Assembly (NCBI GenBank): GCA_024233785.1
Contig: JACKPD010000007.1
Location: 1-64,000, forward strand
Source: Spirochaetales bacterium
GTDB lineage: Bacteria; Spirochaetota; Spirochaetia; CADAEX01
DNA: 64,000 nucleotides
Direction of reading: 5' to 3'
Shown: one piece after another, positions 49,003-58,118 of the stretch
How the letters are laid out: the number at the start of each line of letters is the position of its first letter
Position numbering within the stretch: position 1 is the first letter of the stretch
The notes under the pieces: model-generated
What the model saw: the letters and a program-made list of their open reading frames with translations, nothing else
Database searches by the model: none
Told to the model about the DNA's origin: nothing
Made by a program: the position numbers and the translations under genes

Positions 49003-49554
49003 ATGGGAAAAATGTTTATTGGTGAAGACTGGACACCTGCAAGGAAACTGGTATCAGGCATCAACATTTTAAGCGAAGGGACAGGACAGTTTGTTAAATT
49101 TCTTGTCATGGCCCTGGTTATGGTTCTCTTTATTGAGGTAACAGCACGATATGTCTTTGATTCACCAACAGTCTGGGCGCTTGAGACTTCAAAAATGCTT
49201 TTGGGGACAATAGGAACACTCGGATGGGGTTATACCCACAAACTTGGCGGACATGTAAGGGTAGATGTAGTATATGGAATGCTTTCCAGAAGAATACAGG
49301 CGTTAATAGATGTAGTTCTTTCAATAATTTTTCTATTCCCCCTTGTGTATGTATTGATTTTTACCGGTTCAAAGTGGGCACTGAGGGCATGGAAAACAGG
49401 TGAAAAGATGATTGACAGCAGCTGGCTTCCTCCGGCAGCTCCTTTCAGAACCTTAATGGTATTAGGATTCTGCTTTTTTGCGCTTCAGTGCATTGCGCAG
49501 TTTATTGAAGATCTTTATTACCTTATCTATAAAAAGGAGCTCAAGAATGTTTAG
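49003..49554 (+). CDS. TRAP transporter small permease (DctQ)
   Basis: 183 residues with four hydrophobic helices. DctQ features: FIEVTARYVFDSPTVWALETSKMLLGTIGTLGWGYTHKLGGHVRVDVVYGML. It joins DctM in the inner membrane. Its 3' end contains the ribosome binding site AAGGAG of dctM and overlaps it by eight bases. Confidence 0.92.
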   Translation: MGKMFIGEDWTPARKLVSGINILSEGTGQFVKFLVMALVMVLFIEVTARYVFDSPTVWALETSKMLLGTIGTLGWGYTHKLGGHVRVDVVYGMLSRRIQALIDVVLSIIFLFPLVYVLIFTGSKWALRAWKTGEKMIDSSWLPPAAPFRTLMVLGFCFFALQCIAQFIEDLYYLIYKKELKNV

Positions 49555-50878
49555 TTTTTTATCACCTGAAGCAATTACAATAGGAATGTTTACAGCCCTT
49601 TTCATAGGAGTACTCTCCGGCTTTCCATTGGCATTTCCGATAGGAGGTGTCGGCATTATTACAGGGCTGATGCTGTTTGGGCCCAATTCCTTCGACCTTA
49701 TATACGGTCGTGTATACGCAATAGTAACTGACTACGGTCTGATGGCAGTACCTCTCTTTGTTTTCATGGGTAACATGCTTGAAAAATCCGGTATCGCAAA
49801 GAAAATGTACGATGCCCTTTACCTTTGGTTCGGCGGTTTCAGGGGCGGACTTGCAATTGTAAGTATAGTAATTGGAACAATCATGGCTGCAAGTGTTGGT
49901 ATTATCGCGGCCTCAATAACAATGCTTACACTTGTCGCTCTTCCCGCAATGGTTGAAAGAAAATATGACAAGGGTATTGCGACCGGAGCAATCTGCGCGG
50001 GCGGTTCACTCGGGATACTTATTCCTCCGAGCATAATGCTTATAGTCTACGGCCCGGTAGCACAGATTTCTGTCGGTAAGCTGTTTATGGCAGCTTTTGT
50101 TCCAGGCCTTATGCTTTCAGGTCTTTACATTATCTATATAGCAGTAAGATGCCATTTCCAGCCTGAACTTGCTCCTGCAATTCCAAAAGAAGAAAGGAAT
50201 GTTCCATTTTCACAGAAAACAATGCTTGTTGCAAAAACAATTGTACCGGCCGGTATCCTTATTTTCTCTGTACTTGGAGCTATCTACTTCGGTATAGCAG
50301 CCCCGACCGAAGCCGCAGCTGTAGGAGCACTTGTTTCCACATTACTTACTGCAGCCTACGGGCGGTTCTCGTGGAAAGTACTTAAAGATGTTTCACTCTC
50401 AACAATAAAGCTTACAGGAATGGTACTTCTAATTGCCAGCTGCTCAACAGCATTTGTAAGCGTATTCCTAAGCGCTGGCGGCGGTAAAGTTGTTGAAACA
50501 TTCATTCTCAATTTTCCGGGCGGAAACTGGGCTGTTTTTACAATGATAATGATAATATGCTTTATCCTGGGCGCTTTTATCGACTGGATCGGAATTATTT
50601 TCGTAATGGTCCCGATACTCGCCCCCATTATCCCGAAACTCGGTTTTGACCCGTTATGGTTTGCAATGATGGTTATTGTCAATCTCCAGATGTCATTCCT
50701 CACTCCTCCGTTCGCATATGCAATGTTCTTCCTCAAGGGGGCAGCGCCTCCCGAGCTCGGCATTGAAACAGGGGATATAATCCGCGGAATGATACCTTAC
50801 GTCTTTATAATAGTCATCGAACTTGCGTTAATGATAGCTTTTCCGCAGATTGCATTATGGCTGCCGGGAACTATGTAA
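49547..50878 (+). CDS. TRAP transporter large permease (DctM)
   Basis: 443 residues from ATG 49547 (AAGGAG upstream; the frame is open from 49478 but those codons lie inside dctQ). About 12 membrane helices. DctM signatures: GVLSGFPLAFPIGGVGIITG, AVPLFVFMGNMLEKSGIAKKMYDAL, GTIMAASVGIIAASITML, AGGSLGILIPPSIMLIVYG and IGIIFVMVPILAPII. A sodium-dependent secondary transporter with DctQ and DctP. Confidence 0.95.
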   Translation: MFSFLSPEAITIGMFTALFIGVLSGFPLAFPIGGVGIITGLMLFGPNSFDLIYGRVYAIVTDYGLMAVPLFVFMGNMLEKSGIAKKMYDALYLWFGGFRGGLAIVSIVIGTIMAASVGIIAASITMLTLVALPAMVERKYDKGIATGAICAGGSLGILIPPSIMLIVYGPVAQISVGKLFMAAFVPGLMLSGLYIIYIAVRCHFQPELAPAIPKEERNVPFSQKTMLVAKTIVPAGILIFSVLGAIYFGIAAPTEAAAVGALVSTLLTAAYGRFSWKVLKDVSLSTIKLTGMVLLIASCSTAFVSVFLSAGGGKVVETFILNFPGGNWAVFTMIMIICFILGAFIDWIGIIFVMVPILAPIIPKLGFDPLWFAMMVIVNLQMSFLTPPFAYAMFFLKGAAPPELGIETGDIIRGMIPYVFIIVIELALMIAFPQIALWLPGTM

Positions 50879-50890
50879 TAAAATTATAAT

Positions 50891-51298
50891 ATGAGTATAC
50901 AGGAAAAAGTATTGACCAGAGAAATTATTAATACAGTGAAAGCCCCCGCGGCAATAGGCCCTTATTCACAGGCTGTTAAAGCGGGAGGGTTTCTCTTCAC
51001 ATCTGGAATTCTTCCCCTTGACCCTGAAACAGGAAAACTGGTTGAGGGGGGAATTGAAAATGAGACAGTTCAGACTTTCGAAAATCTGAAATCCATCTGC
51101 GAGCAGGCCGGTTCATCACTGGAACGGATTGTCTCTGCTACAGTATATATTACGAGTATGAAGGATTTCGAAAAAATGAATAAAATTTACAGCAGTTATT
51201 TTTCAGACAGCTTCCCCTCCCGGGCAACTGTGGAAGTAGGCAGCCTTGCAAAGGGCGCGTGTGTTGAAATCCAGGCTGTTGCGATCTGTGAAAAATAG
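50891..51298 (+). CDS. RidA/YjgF family enamine/imine deaminase
   Basis: 135 residues. RidA motifs: KAPAAIGPYSQAVKAGGFLFTSGILPLDPETG and the conserved Arg in FPSRATVEVGSLAKGACVEIQAVA. It hydrolyses reactive 2-imino acids to 2-oxo acids; it may protect the pathway or act on a related intermediate. The ATG at 50891 has no Shine-Dalgarno; TTG at 50912, seven bases after AGGA, would give the usual 128-residue length and is a credible alternative. Confidence 0.92.
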   Translation: MSIQEKVLTREIINTVKAPAAIGPYSQAVKAGGFLFTSGILPLDPETGKLVEGGIENETVQTFENLKSICEQAGSSLERIVSATVYITSMKDFEKMNKIYSSYFSDSFPSRATVEVGSLAKGACVEIQAVAICEK

Positions 51299-51309
51299 AA
51301 GGAAGGAAA

Positions 51310-52581
51310 ATGGATTACAGAAAAAATGCGGAAAAACTTCTTTATGAATTTAAGGGAGATAATTATTTATACGGAAGAGGAGTCCTTGATAAAATCGGCT
51401 CAACTGCCGCGAAGTATGGGAAAAAATGTGTCTTTGTAAGAGACATTTTTCCCGGGTCAGAGAAGTTTCTTGACAGCATCAGGACCTCACTAAAAAAAGC
51501 AGGTGTTGAAATCGCGGGAGAGGCAGACGGCGCAAAACCTAACTGCCCGAGAGAGGACCTCTACAGAATCACTGATGCTGTTAAAAAATTTAACCCTGAT
51601 GTACTTATCAGTTTCGGGGGCGGAAGCACAATTGATGCTGTAAAGGCTGCGGAAGTGCTGAGAACCATAGGCGGCGGAATTGAAGATTACTTTGGAACGG
51701 GAAAAGTAAAAGAGGCATTAGTAAAAACAGGGAAAAAACTCACCCCCCATATCGCAGTTCAGACAGCGGCAAGTTCCGGCGCGCACCTTACCAAATATTC
51801 GAATATCACCGATGTTCACACAGGACAGAAAAAACTGATTGTGGATGAAGCGATAGTCCCTTTAATTCCTGTATTTGATTATGAAGTAACATACGGCTCC
51901 CCTGCCTCACTTACAATGGACGGAGCGCTTGACGGAATAGCGCACTGCCTTGAAGTTCTTTACAGCGCTGCCGGAAACAAGGATACATACGGCAAAATAA
52001 GCGAAGTTGCCGAGAGCGGTATCGGCCTTGTAGTAGAGAATTTGCAGAAAGCGCTTGAAGACCCTTCTGCCAAAGAGGCAAAAGACAATCTGTGTCTTGC
52101 CACTGATATGGGAGGATACGCGATAATGCTCGGGGGGACAAACGGCGGGCACCTTACAAGCTTCTCGCTTGTTGATCTTTTAAGCCACGGCAGGGCCTGC
52201 GCGATAACAAATCCCTACTATACTGTATTTTTCGCTCCAGCGATTGAGGAATCATTGCGGATGGTGGGCGGAATATATAAAAAAGCCGGCCTCACAAAGG
52301 CTGATCTTGATAAGCTGAAAGGAAGAGAACTCGGCGTCGCGGTAGCGGAGGCAATGTTTGAACTTTCAAGGAGGATCGGATTTCCGGTACGCCTTGGAGA
52401 TGTAAAAGGCTTCAGCGATAAATATATAGAAAGGGCGCTTGAAGCTGCAAAAAATCCCCAGCTTGCCATGAAACTGCAGAATATGCCTGTACCGCTTACA
52501 GCCGACATGATTGACAAATATATGGGACCGATACTTGAAGCGGCAAGAGACGGGGATTTAAGCCGAATTATTAATGCCTGA
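51310..52581 (+). CDS. Iron-containing alcohol dehydrogenase family
   Basis: 423 residues. NAD-binding FGGGSTIDAVKAAEVL and metal ligands in MDGALDGIAHCLEVLY, GGTNGGHLTSFSLVDLLSHGRACAI (Asp, His, His, His) as in group III alcohol dehydrogenases. It reduces or oxidises a short alcohol/aldehyde or hydroxyacid. It starts 11 bases after ridA and belongs to the sigma-54 operon. A hydroxyacid-oxoacid transhydrogenase role is possible; the sequence does not settle it. Confidence 0.9.
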   Translation: MDYRKNAEKLLYEFKGDNYLYGRGVLDKIGSTAAKYGKKCVFVRDIFPGSEKFLDSIRTSLKKAGVEIAGEADGAKPNCPREDLYRITDAVKKFNPDVLISFGGGSTIDAVKAAEVLRTIGGGIEDYFGTGKVKEALVKTGKKLTPHIAVQTAASSGAHLTKYSNITDVHTGQKKLIVDEAIVPLIPVFDYEVTYGSPASLTMDGALDGIAHCLEVLYSAAGNKDTYGKISEVAESGIGLVVENLQKALEDPSAKEAKDNLCLATDMGGYAIMLGGTNGGHLTSFSLVDLLSHGRACAITNPYYTVFFAPAIEESLRMVGGIYKKAGLTKADLDKLKGRELGVAVAEAMFELSRRIGFPVRLGDVKGFSDKYIERALEAAKNPQLAMKLQNMPVPLTADMIDKYMGPILEAARDGDLSRIINA

Positions 52582-52601
52582 CAGAAAAGCAAGGAGCAGA
52601 T

Positions 52602-53873
52602 ATGAAAGTACAACTGGCCTATGGTAAAGGTAATCTGGAGGTAAATCTTCCGGATGATTGTAAAATAGATGTAATTGAACCAAAATTTGAGAAGGGGCTT
52701 GCCGACCAGGTGGGAGCTGTAAGGGCCGCGCTTCAGTCACCTGAAGGGACAGAACCTTTATCAAAAATCGCTAAATCCTCAGACCGGGTCGGTATTATTT
52801 TCAGCGATATTTCAAGAGCTACCCCTTATAATATTCTGCTCCCTGCAATTTTCGCGGAAATACCTCACGTTCCTGATGCAAACATTACACTATACAATGC
52901 TACAGGAACACACAGGACAAATTCGGAAGATGAGCTGAAACAGATTCTGGGGCCTGGAATTGTCGGTAAATACAGAATAATACAGAATGACTGCAAGGAC
53001 TCAGCTGCCCACAGATATATCGGTACAAGCAAAGGGGGGAATAAAATAAATATTCTCTCCGACTTCCTGGACTGTGATGTAAAAATACTTACAGGTTTTA
53101 TTGAACCCCATTTTTTCGCAGGTTTTTCAGGCGGAGGTAAAGCTATTATGCCTGGTCTTGCGACACTTGAGACAGTACAGTTTAACCACAGCGCAGCGCA
53201 CATGGACCATAAACAGGCGATCTGGGGGATAACAGAAGGAAATCCCCTGTGGGAAGAGGTCAGAGAGGCAGCAGGCTTTGCAGAACCTACCCTTCTTCTG
53301 AACGTAGCCTTAAACAGGAAAAAAGAGATTACTGCCGTCTTTGCGGGAGATTACATAAAGGCGCACAAAACCGGCTGCGAATATGTAAAAAAACATGCGA
53401 TGGCAGGTGTAAGGGAACCCTATGATATAATACTGACAAGTAATTCAGGTTATCCTCTTGACCTCAATATGTATCAGGCTGTCAAGGGAATGAGCGCCGC
53501 CTCCCAGATTGTAAAGCAGGGCGGACATATAATCATTACAGCAGACTGCTGGGACGGGATTCCTGAGCATGGAAAATACGGTCAGCTTCTCGCGTCAGCA
53601 TCGACACCTGATGAGCTTCTTGGCAAAATAAGGACACCCGGTTTTGTCATGCACGATATGTGGCAGGCGCAGATCCATGCCCTTATATGCAAAAAGGCTG
53701 ATGTTCATTTCTACAGCGACAATCTTACAGATGAACAGATAAAACAGGCTTTCATGATTCCCTGCCGTGATATTGAAAAAAGAGTTGAGGAAATTGTAAA
53801 ATCTTTAGGGAGAAGCGCAAGTATATGCGTAATTCCGGAAGGGCCTCAGACAATACCCTACATCGCGGGCTGA
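52602..53873 (+). CDS. LarA-family nickel-pincer racemase/epimerase
   Basis: 423 residues; DUF2088/LarA superfamily. FSDISRATPYN, NATGTHRT, GFIEPHFFAGFSGGGKAIMPG and NHSAAHMDH. The cofactor and catalytic residues of Lactobacillus plantarum LarA (His108, His174, Lys184, His200) correspond to H104, H170, K180 and H196 here with exactly the same spacing, so the nickel-pincer nucleotide and activity should be retained. It inverts the alpha carbon of a 2-hydroxyacid. AAGGAG precedes the ATG. LarB/C/E cofactor enzymes are not in the window. Confidence 0.93.
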   Translation: MKVQLAYGKGNLEVNLPDDCKIDVIEPKFEKGLADQVGAVRAALQSPEGTEPLSKIAKSSDRVGIIFSDISRATPYNILLPAIFAEIPHVPDANITLYNATGTHRTNSEDELKQILGPGIVGKYRIIQNDCKDSAAHRYIGTSKGGNKINILSDFLDCDVKILTGFIEPHFFAGFSGGGKAIMPGLATLETVQFNHSAAHMDHKQAIWGITEGNPLWEEVREAAGFAEPTLLLNVALNRKKEITAVFAGDYIKAHKTGCEYVKKHAMAGVREPYDIILTSNSGYPLDLNMYQAVKGMSAASQIVKQGGHIIITADCWDGIPEHGKYGQLLASASTPDELLGKIRTPGFVMHDMWQAQIHALICKKADVHFYSDNLTDEQIKQAFMIPCRDIEKRVEEIVKSLGRSASICVIPEGPQTIPYIAG

Positions 53874-53915
53874 AAGGCCTGCAGAATTCCGGCGGACGGA
53901 AAATTGGAGATTCAA

Positions 53916-55145
53916 ATGGAAAGGTTTCCTGAACTTATTAAAGTAAAACAAAGACTTGATGATGATCATATAGCTGATCTTGAGACTCATGTCAAAAAAG
54001 AGTGCGGAAAAATTATTCATCTGTTCAAAGGGGACAGGAGGATCGCAATCGGGGCCGGCAGCCGCGGAATAAGCAATTACGCGCTGATCATGAAGACAAT
54101 AATAAAGTACTTTCAGGATAACGGTTTCGAGATGATAATAGTTCCCGCAATGGGAAGCCACGGCGGGGCAACGGCAGAAGGGCAGCTTGAAGTACTAGCG
54201 AGCTACGGCATAACAGAAGAGACCATGGGAACAAAAATTCTTTCTTCCATGGAGGTTGTTGAACTTGATTCAAGCGGCCTTGAAAATAAAGTATATGTCG
54301 ACAGAAACGCCTATGAATGCGACAGCATAATAATAATGAACAGGATTAAAGCCCATACAGACTTTGCAGGAGAGATTGAAAGCGGACTTCACAAAATGTG
54401 CTGCATCGGGCTTGGAAAGCATAAACTGGCGCTTGAAATACACAGCTTCGGCGGGTACGGGCTTGATAAACTGCTTGTCCCCACAGCCCAGAGGGTTGTC
54501 CGTGAAGCAAATATAAAAGCAGGTTTCGCGATAGTTGAAAATCCCTATCACAAAACAAAGATATTCAAGGCCCTTACCCCGGATGAATTTTATACTGAAG
54601 AAAAAAAACTGCTTAAAACAGCAATTGAAAATATAGCCCAGCTTCCTGTCAGCAAACTTGATATCCTATGTATTGACGAAATGGGTAAAAATATAAGCGG
54701 CACAGGAATTGATCCTAATGTTACAGGAGACCTCGGGATAAGGGGACTTCCCCCTAAAACTGACGCGGAGATAAGAATTATCGTTGTAGACGACCTTACC
54801 GAGGAATCCCACGGGAATGCTATTGGAGTCGGCCAGGCTGATCTGATCACGGAAAAACTGTATAACAAGATCAATTTTCAGGCTACAAACGAGAATGTAA
54901 TAACATCCGCATTTCTTGAAAGGGGGCGGATTCCGATAGTAAAAAAAGACTATGAGGAAGCCCTTTCCACTGCCCTTCAGGTTTACGGGCAAAAAATCGA
55001 GGATGTAAGAATGGTCAGGATACGGAATACACAGGAGATGTCGTATTTTTATGTATCAAAACCTGTGTATGAAGAGATTAAAAACAATAAAAACTATGAG
55101 GCAGTCGGCACTTTCGTAAAATGGGAAGATACTGATAAACTGTAA
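53916..55145 (+). CDS. LarA-superfamily N-terminal-domain protein (second, divergent)
   Basis: 409 residues from ATG 53916; the TTG at 53904 overlaps the GGAG used as Shine-Dalgarno and is rejected. IAIGAGSRGISNY, PAMGSHGGATAEGQ (His82) and MNRIKAHTDFAGEIESGLHKMCCIGLGKHK (His147) recall the LarA core, but the SGGGK region is replaced by ESGLHKM, so the covalent Lys position is not conserved at the same spacing. Annotated in general as a lactate racemase domain protein; real activity unknown. Paired with the canonical copy upstream, it may form a heteromer or act on a different hydroxyacid. Confidence 0.88.
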   Translation: MERFPELIKVKQRLDDDHIADLETHVKKECGKIIHLFKGDRRIAIGAGSRGISNYALIMKTIIKYFQDNGFEMIIVPAMGSHGGATAEGQLEVLASYGITEETMGTKILSSMEVVELDSSGLENKVYVDRNAYECDSIIIMNRIKAHTDFAGEIESGLHKMCCIGLGKHKLALEIHSFGGYGLDKLLVPTAQRVVREANIKAGFAIVENPYHKTKIFKALTPDEFYTEEKKLLKTAIENIAQLPVSKLDILCIDEMGKNISGTGIDPNVTGDLGIRGLPPKTDAEIRIIVVDDLTEESHGNAIGVGQADLITEKLYNKINFQATNENVITSAFLERGRIPIVKKDYEEALSTALQVYGQKIEDVRMVRIRNTQEMSYFYVSKPVYEEIKNNKNYEAVGTFVKWEDTDKL

Positions 55146-55166
55146 AGCCTCTCCGGAAGTGATAAA

Positions 55167-55841
55167 ATGAGCACTACAATTTTTTTTCTAAATACAATAA
55201 CCGGACTTGAAAAAAGTTTTAACACTCTGTGCGATGAGCTGATAAAAACAAAAACCGTTAAAAAGCATATAAGCGATGAAAGCATTATAACGCAGATACT
55301 GTCAGCTGGGGGACTTACTAAAACAGTAAGACGAAGGTTTTCGGAAAATGTCATATCCGCGGAACAGGCCGGGGCGGATATTATACAGGTTACATGCTCA
55401 TCCGTAACTCCTTTAATAGAATACGCGCAGACTCTCGTTGATGTGCCTGTCCTGTCAATAGACGGACCGATGGCTGAGGCTGTGACTTCGGGTTATTCCA
55501 GAATCGGAGTGCTTGCTACAAATGCAGGCACACTCAATCCTTCCGGGAATCTTCTCCTTAAAACAGCGCAAAAGCTGAACAAAAAAGTTGAAATAGAAAC
55601 AGTTCTCTGCAGTGACGCATATGATGCCATGCTAAGCGGCAATACGGCTCTCCATGATGAGATAGTAATTAAATATCTTAAAAATCTTATGGGAAAGGTC
55701 GAAGCCGTAGTCCTGGCGCAGGCATCAACAGCAAGGGTTGCTGAGCTGCTTTCAGACAGCGAGAAAAAAACTCCGGTTTTCACAAGCCCTCTTTTTGCCG
55801 TTAAACATCTTGCAAGGACAATTGAGGAAAATTTCAGGTAG
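55167..55841 (+). CDS. Asp/Glu/hydantoin racemase-fold protein lacking the second Cys
   Basis: 224 residues of the Asp/Glu racemase superfamily. First catalytic Cys in QVTCSSVTPLI (Cys77). Where the second Cys usually lies the sequence is LAQASTAR (Ala186). One-cysteine members, such as arylmalonate decarboxylase-like enzymes, catalyse protonation or decarboxylation rather than two-base racemisation, although there the remaining Cys is the other one. It lies between the LarA pair and glycerate kinase, so it acts on a related acid. The activity is not predictable. Confidence 0.87.
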   Translation: MSTTIFFLNTITGLEKSFNTLCDELIKTKTVKKHISDESIITQILSAGGLTKTVRRRFSENVISAEQAGADIIQVTCSSVTPLIEYAQTLVDVPVLSIDGPMAEAVTSGYSRIGVLATNAGTLNPSGNLLLKTAQKLNKKVEIETVLCSDAYDAMLSGNTALHDEIVIKYLKNLMGKVEAVVLAQASTARVAELLSDSEKKTPVFTSPLFAVKHLARTIEENFR

Positions 55842-55979
55842 GTAAGCCGGCAGCCGGGAGGACCTGTTATGGGAACAGTCTTCGGCTGTATGAACTTTCA
55901 AACAATAAGTATTGAGACATAATTAAATAAATCATTTATTAATGCTATAAAGCCATAAAAGAAAACAGGAGAGGCGGTC

Positions 55980-57344
55980 ATGAAACAGGGCAGATATGAG
56001 AACGATCTTGAGCAGATATTCAATTCAGCAGTAGACAGGGTAAACCCTGAGAAAATTCTCAAGACAAGCTTGAGTATAACCGGAGATATTCTCAAAATCA
56101 AAACACCGCAGAAGGAAAAAGATTTTGACCTCTCAAAATTTAAAAGAATATGGGTAACCGGAGCCGGCAAAGCAACCGCCAGCATGGCCAAGGGGCTTGA
56201 ATCAGTTCTCGGAAGCAGGATTGAAAAAGGAATTATTGCTGTAAAATACGGACATACGGAACAGCTCTCAAGAATTGACCTGATTGAAACCGGCCATCCG
56301 GTACCTGACGCGAACAGCGTAAGGGGAGCAAGGGAGATTGCCGCTCTTGCCGAAAAAGCAGACAGCGATACGCTGATGATAAACCTTATCTCGGGAGGGG
56401 GATCAGCGATCCTATGCCTGCCGTATTCAGATGATAATTTTCAGCTTACACTTGAAGAAAAACAGGCTACAACAAGGCTTCTGCTTGAGTGCGGAGCCTC
56501 GATCAAAGAGATCAACTGCATCAGAAAGCATATCTCAGGAATCAAAGGGGGGCGCCTGGCGCGCCTGATGTATCCTGCAGCGTGTATAAATCTTATACTT
56601 TCCGATGTAGTCGGAGACAGGCTTGATACAATAGCCTCGGGCCTTACTGTTGAGGATGAGACAACCTATGCGGATGCATATTCATATTTTGAAAAATACG
56701 GGCTGCTCGACAGGATTCCTCCCAATGTTAAAAACCTTATTATTTCAGGCAAAAAAGGAGAGACAGCGGAAACCCCGAAAAATGGAGACGCAGCGTTCAC
56801 TAAAATAGAGAACATCCTTATCGGAACAAACCATACAGCACTTCTTGCTGCAGAAGAAAAAGCCCGCAGCCTCGGCTACAACCCGCTTATCCTCTCATCA
56901 GGCATAACAGGCGAAGCAAGGGAAATAGCGAAATTCTTTTCCGCCCTTGCAAGGGACACATCACTGTACGGCCACCCGGTAGTAAAACCCGGATGCATAA
57001 TAGCCGGAGGAGAGACAACTGTTACACTGAAAGGGAGCGGAAAAGGGGGCCGGAATCAGGAGATGGCCCTCTCATTCCTTAATGAAATGGCAGGCAACCC
57101 TGATGCATATAAGGGAATTTATTTTCTTTCGGCCGGAACAGACGGAAACGACGGGCCTACAGACGCCGCCGGCGCGTTTGCATCGCTTGAAATTCTTGAA
57201 TCGGGAAAAGAGAAAGGGCTCTCCCCCGCCCTCTACATTGCACAAAGCGACTCTTACAATTATTTCAAATCAGCAGGGGGACTCCTGACAACTGGTCCTA
57301 CAAATACAAATGTCTGTGATGTCCAGCTGATACTCATAGTTTAA
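55980..57344 (+). CDS. gckA: Glycerate 2-kinase (GckA/MOFRL family)
   Basis: 454 residues. DUF4147/MOFRL glycerate kinase: VTGAGKATASMAKGLE, LIETGHPVPDANSVRGAREI, LISGGGSAILCLP, KHISGIKGGRLARLMYPA, LILSDVVGDRLDTIASGLT and the MOFRL end GGETTVTLKGSGKGGRNQEMALSF with SAGTDGNDGPTDAAGAF. It phosphorylates D-glycerate to 2-phosphoglycerate, an entry to lower glycolysis. It follows 138 bases after the racemase-like gene and is probably the last operon gene. Confident as to family and reaction. Confidence 0.94.
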   Translation: MKQGRYENDLEQIFNSAVDRVNPEKILKTSLSITGDILKIKTPQKEKDFDLSKFKRIWVTGAGKATASMAKGLESVLGSRIEKGIIAVKYGHTEQLSRIDLIETGHPVPDANSVRGAREIAALAEKADSDTLMINLISGGGSAILCLPYSDDNFQLTLEEKQATTRLLLECGASIKEINCIRKHISGIKGGRLARLMYPAACINLILSDVVGDRLDTIASGLTVEDETTYADAYSYFEKYGLLDRIPPNVKNLIISGKKGETAETPKNGDAAFTKIENILIGTNHTALLAAEEKARSLGYNPLILSSGITGEAREIAKFFSALARDTSLYGHPVVKPGCIIAGGETTVTLKGSGKGGRNQEMALSFLNEMAGNPDAYKGIYFLSAGTDGNDGPTDAAGAFASLEILESGKEKGLSPALYIAQSDSYNYFKSAGGLLTTGPTNTNVCDVQLILIV

Positions 57345-57398
57345 AAGCATTTAAATACTGAAAAATCAGACATTACTATTGAAGCTTTTCCCTCTTTT

Positions 57399-57432
57399 TT
57401 ATTATTATACATTCATGTATGTATAATAATAA
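57399..57432. promoter_or_regulatory. 34-bp palindromic operator for the TetR regulator
   Basis: Exact 14-base arms TTATTATTATACAT (57399-57412) and ATGTATAATAATAA (57419-57432) with a six-base centre TCATGT. It ends three bases before the GGGAG ribosome binding site of the TetR gene. Binding there would repress the regulator and the efflux operon. Confidence 0.85.
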
Positions 57433-57446
57433 ATCGGGAGAATGTA

Positions 57447-58088
57447 TTGAGAAAAACAAAGGAAGATGCTGAAAAAACAAGACAGGATATAATTGATGCC
57501 GGAATAAGAGTCTTCAGCAGAAAACTTTATGCAGTTGTAAATATGAGCGATATCGCAAAAGAAGCAGGCGTTACAAGAGGCGCCATTTACTGGCACTTTA
57601 AAAACAAGAGCGATCTATTTATGGAAATTCACAACCTGGTTGTAAAGGAAATTGAAATTATTGTCAGCAGCTCTATTACGCAGGGAATTACTTTAAAGGA
57701 CAGGACATTTTCAATCCTCAACAACCTGATCCTCAGATACAGCAGGGACAAGAAACTCAGACAGATGAATAAGGTACTTTATCTTAACCAGGCTGTTTTT
57801 GAAATGAAGGAATTCAGGGAGAATCACATAAATTACCATAAATCGAAAGAACAGTTTTTTACAGATCTGATTAAAAAAGCAACTGGTAAAGACATTGATA
57901 TTAAATCTGACAGAAATGTCATGGTTGAATTTTTATCAGTAGTTGCTTATATGCAGGGGATTCTTGAAATGATCATATATCAGGAAGAATCAGGGCTTCC
58001 GAAGCTGGAGGAAAAAGACATCTCACAGCTTGTTAATATTTTACTGGACGGGCTGTTCAGCTATAAAAAACCGGCCGCAACAGCTTAA
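57447..58088 (+). CDS. TetR/AcrR-family repressor of the efflux operon
   Basis: 213 residues from TTG 57447, six bases after GGGAG. TetR HTH at the N-terminus (about 10-57, DIIDAGIRVFSRKLYAVVNMSDIAKEAGVTRGAIYWHFKNKSDLF) followed by a helical ligand domain (about 65-205, TetR_C AcrR type). It most likely represses itself and the following MFP-RND-OMF genes through the 34-bp palindrome just upstream. Only 30 bases separate its stop from the membrane fusion protein start. Confidence 0.93.
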   Translation: MRKTKEDAEKTRQDIIDAGIRVFSRKLYAVVNMSDIAKEAGVTRGAIYWHFKNKSDLFMEIHNLVVKEIEIIVSSSITQGITLKDRTFSILNNLILRYSRDKKLRQMNKVLYLNQAVFEMKEFRENHINYHKSKEQFFTDLIKKATGKDIDIKSDRNVMVEFLSVVAYMQGILEMIIYQEESGLPKLEEKDISQLVNILLDGLFSYKKPAATA

Positions 58089-58118
58089 GCGGAAATGATA
58101 AAAGGAGAATACAAAATA

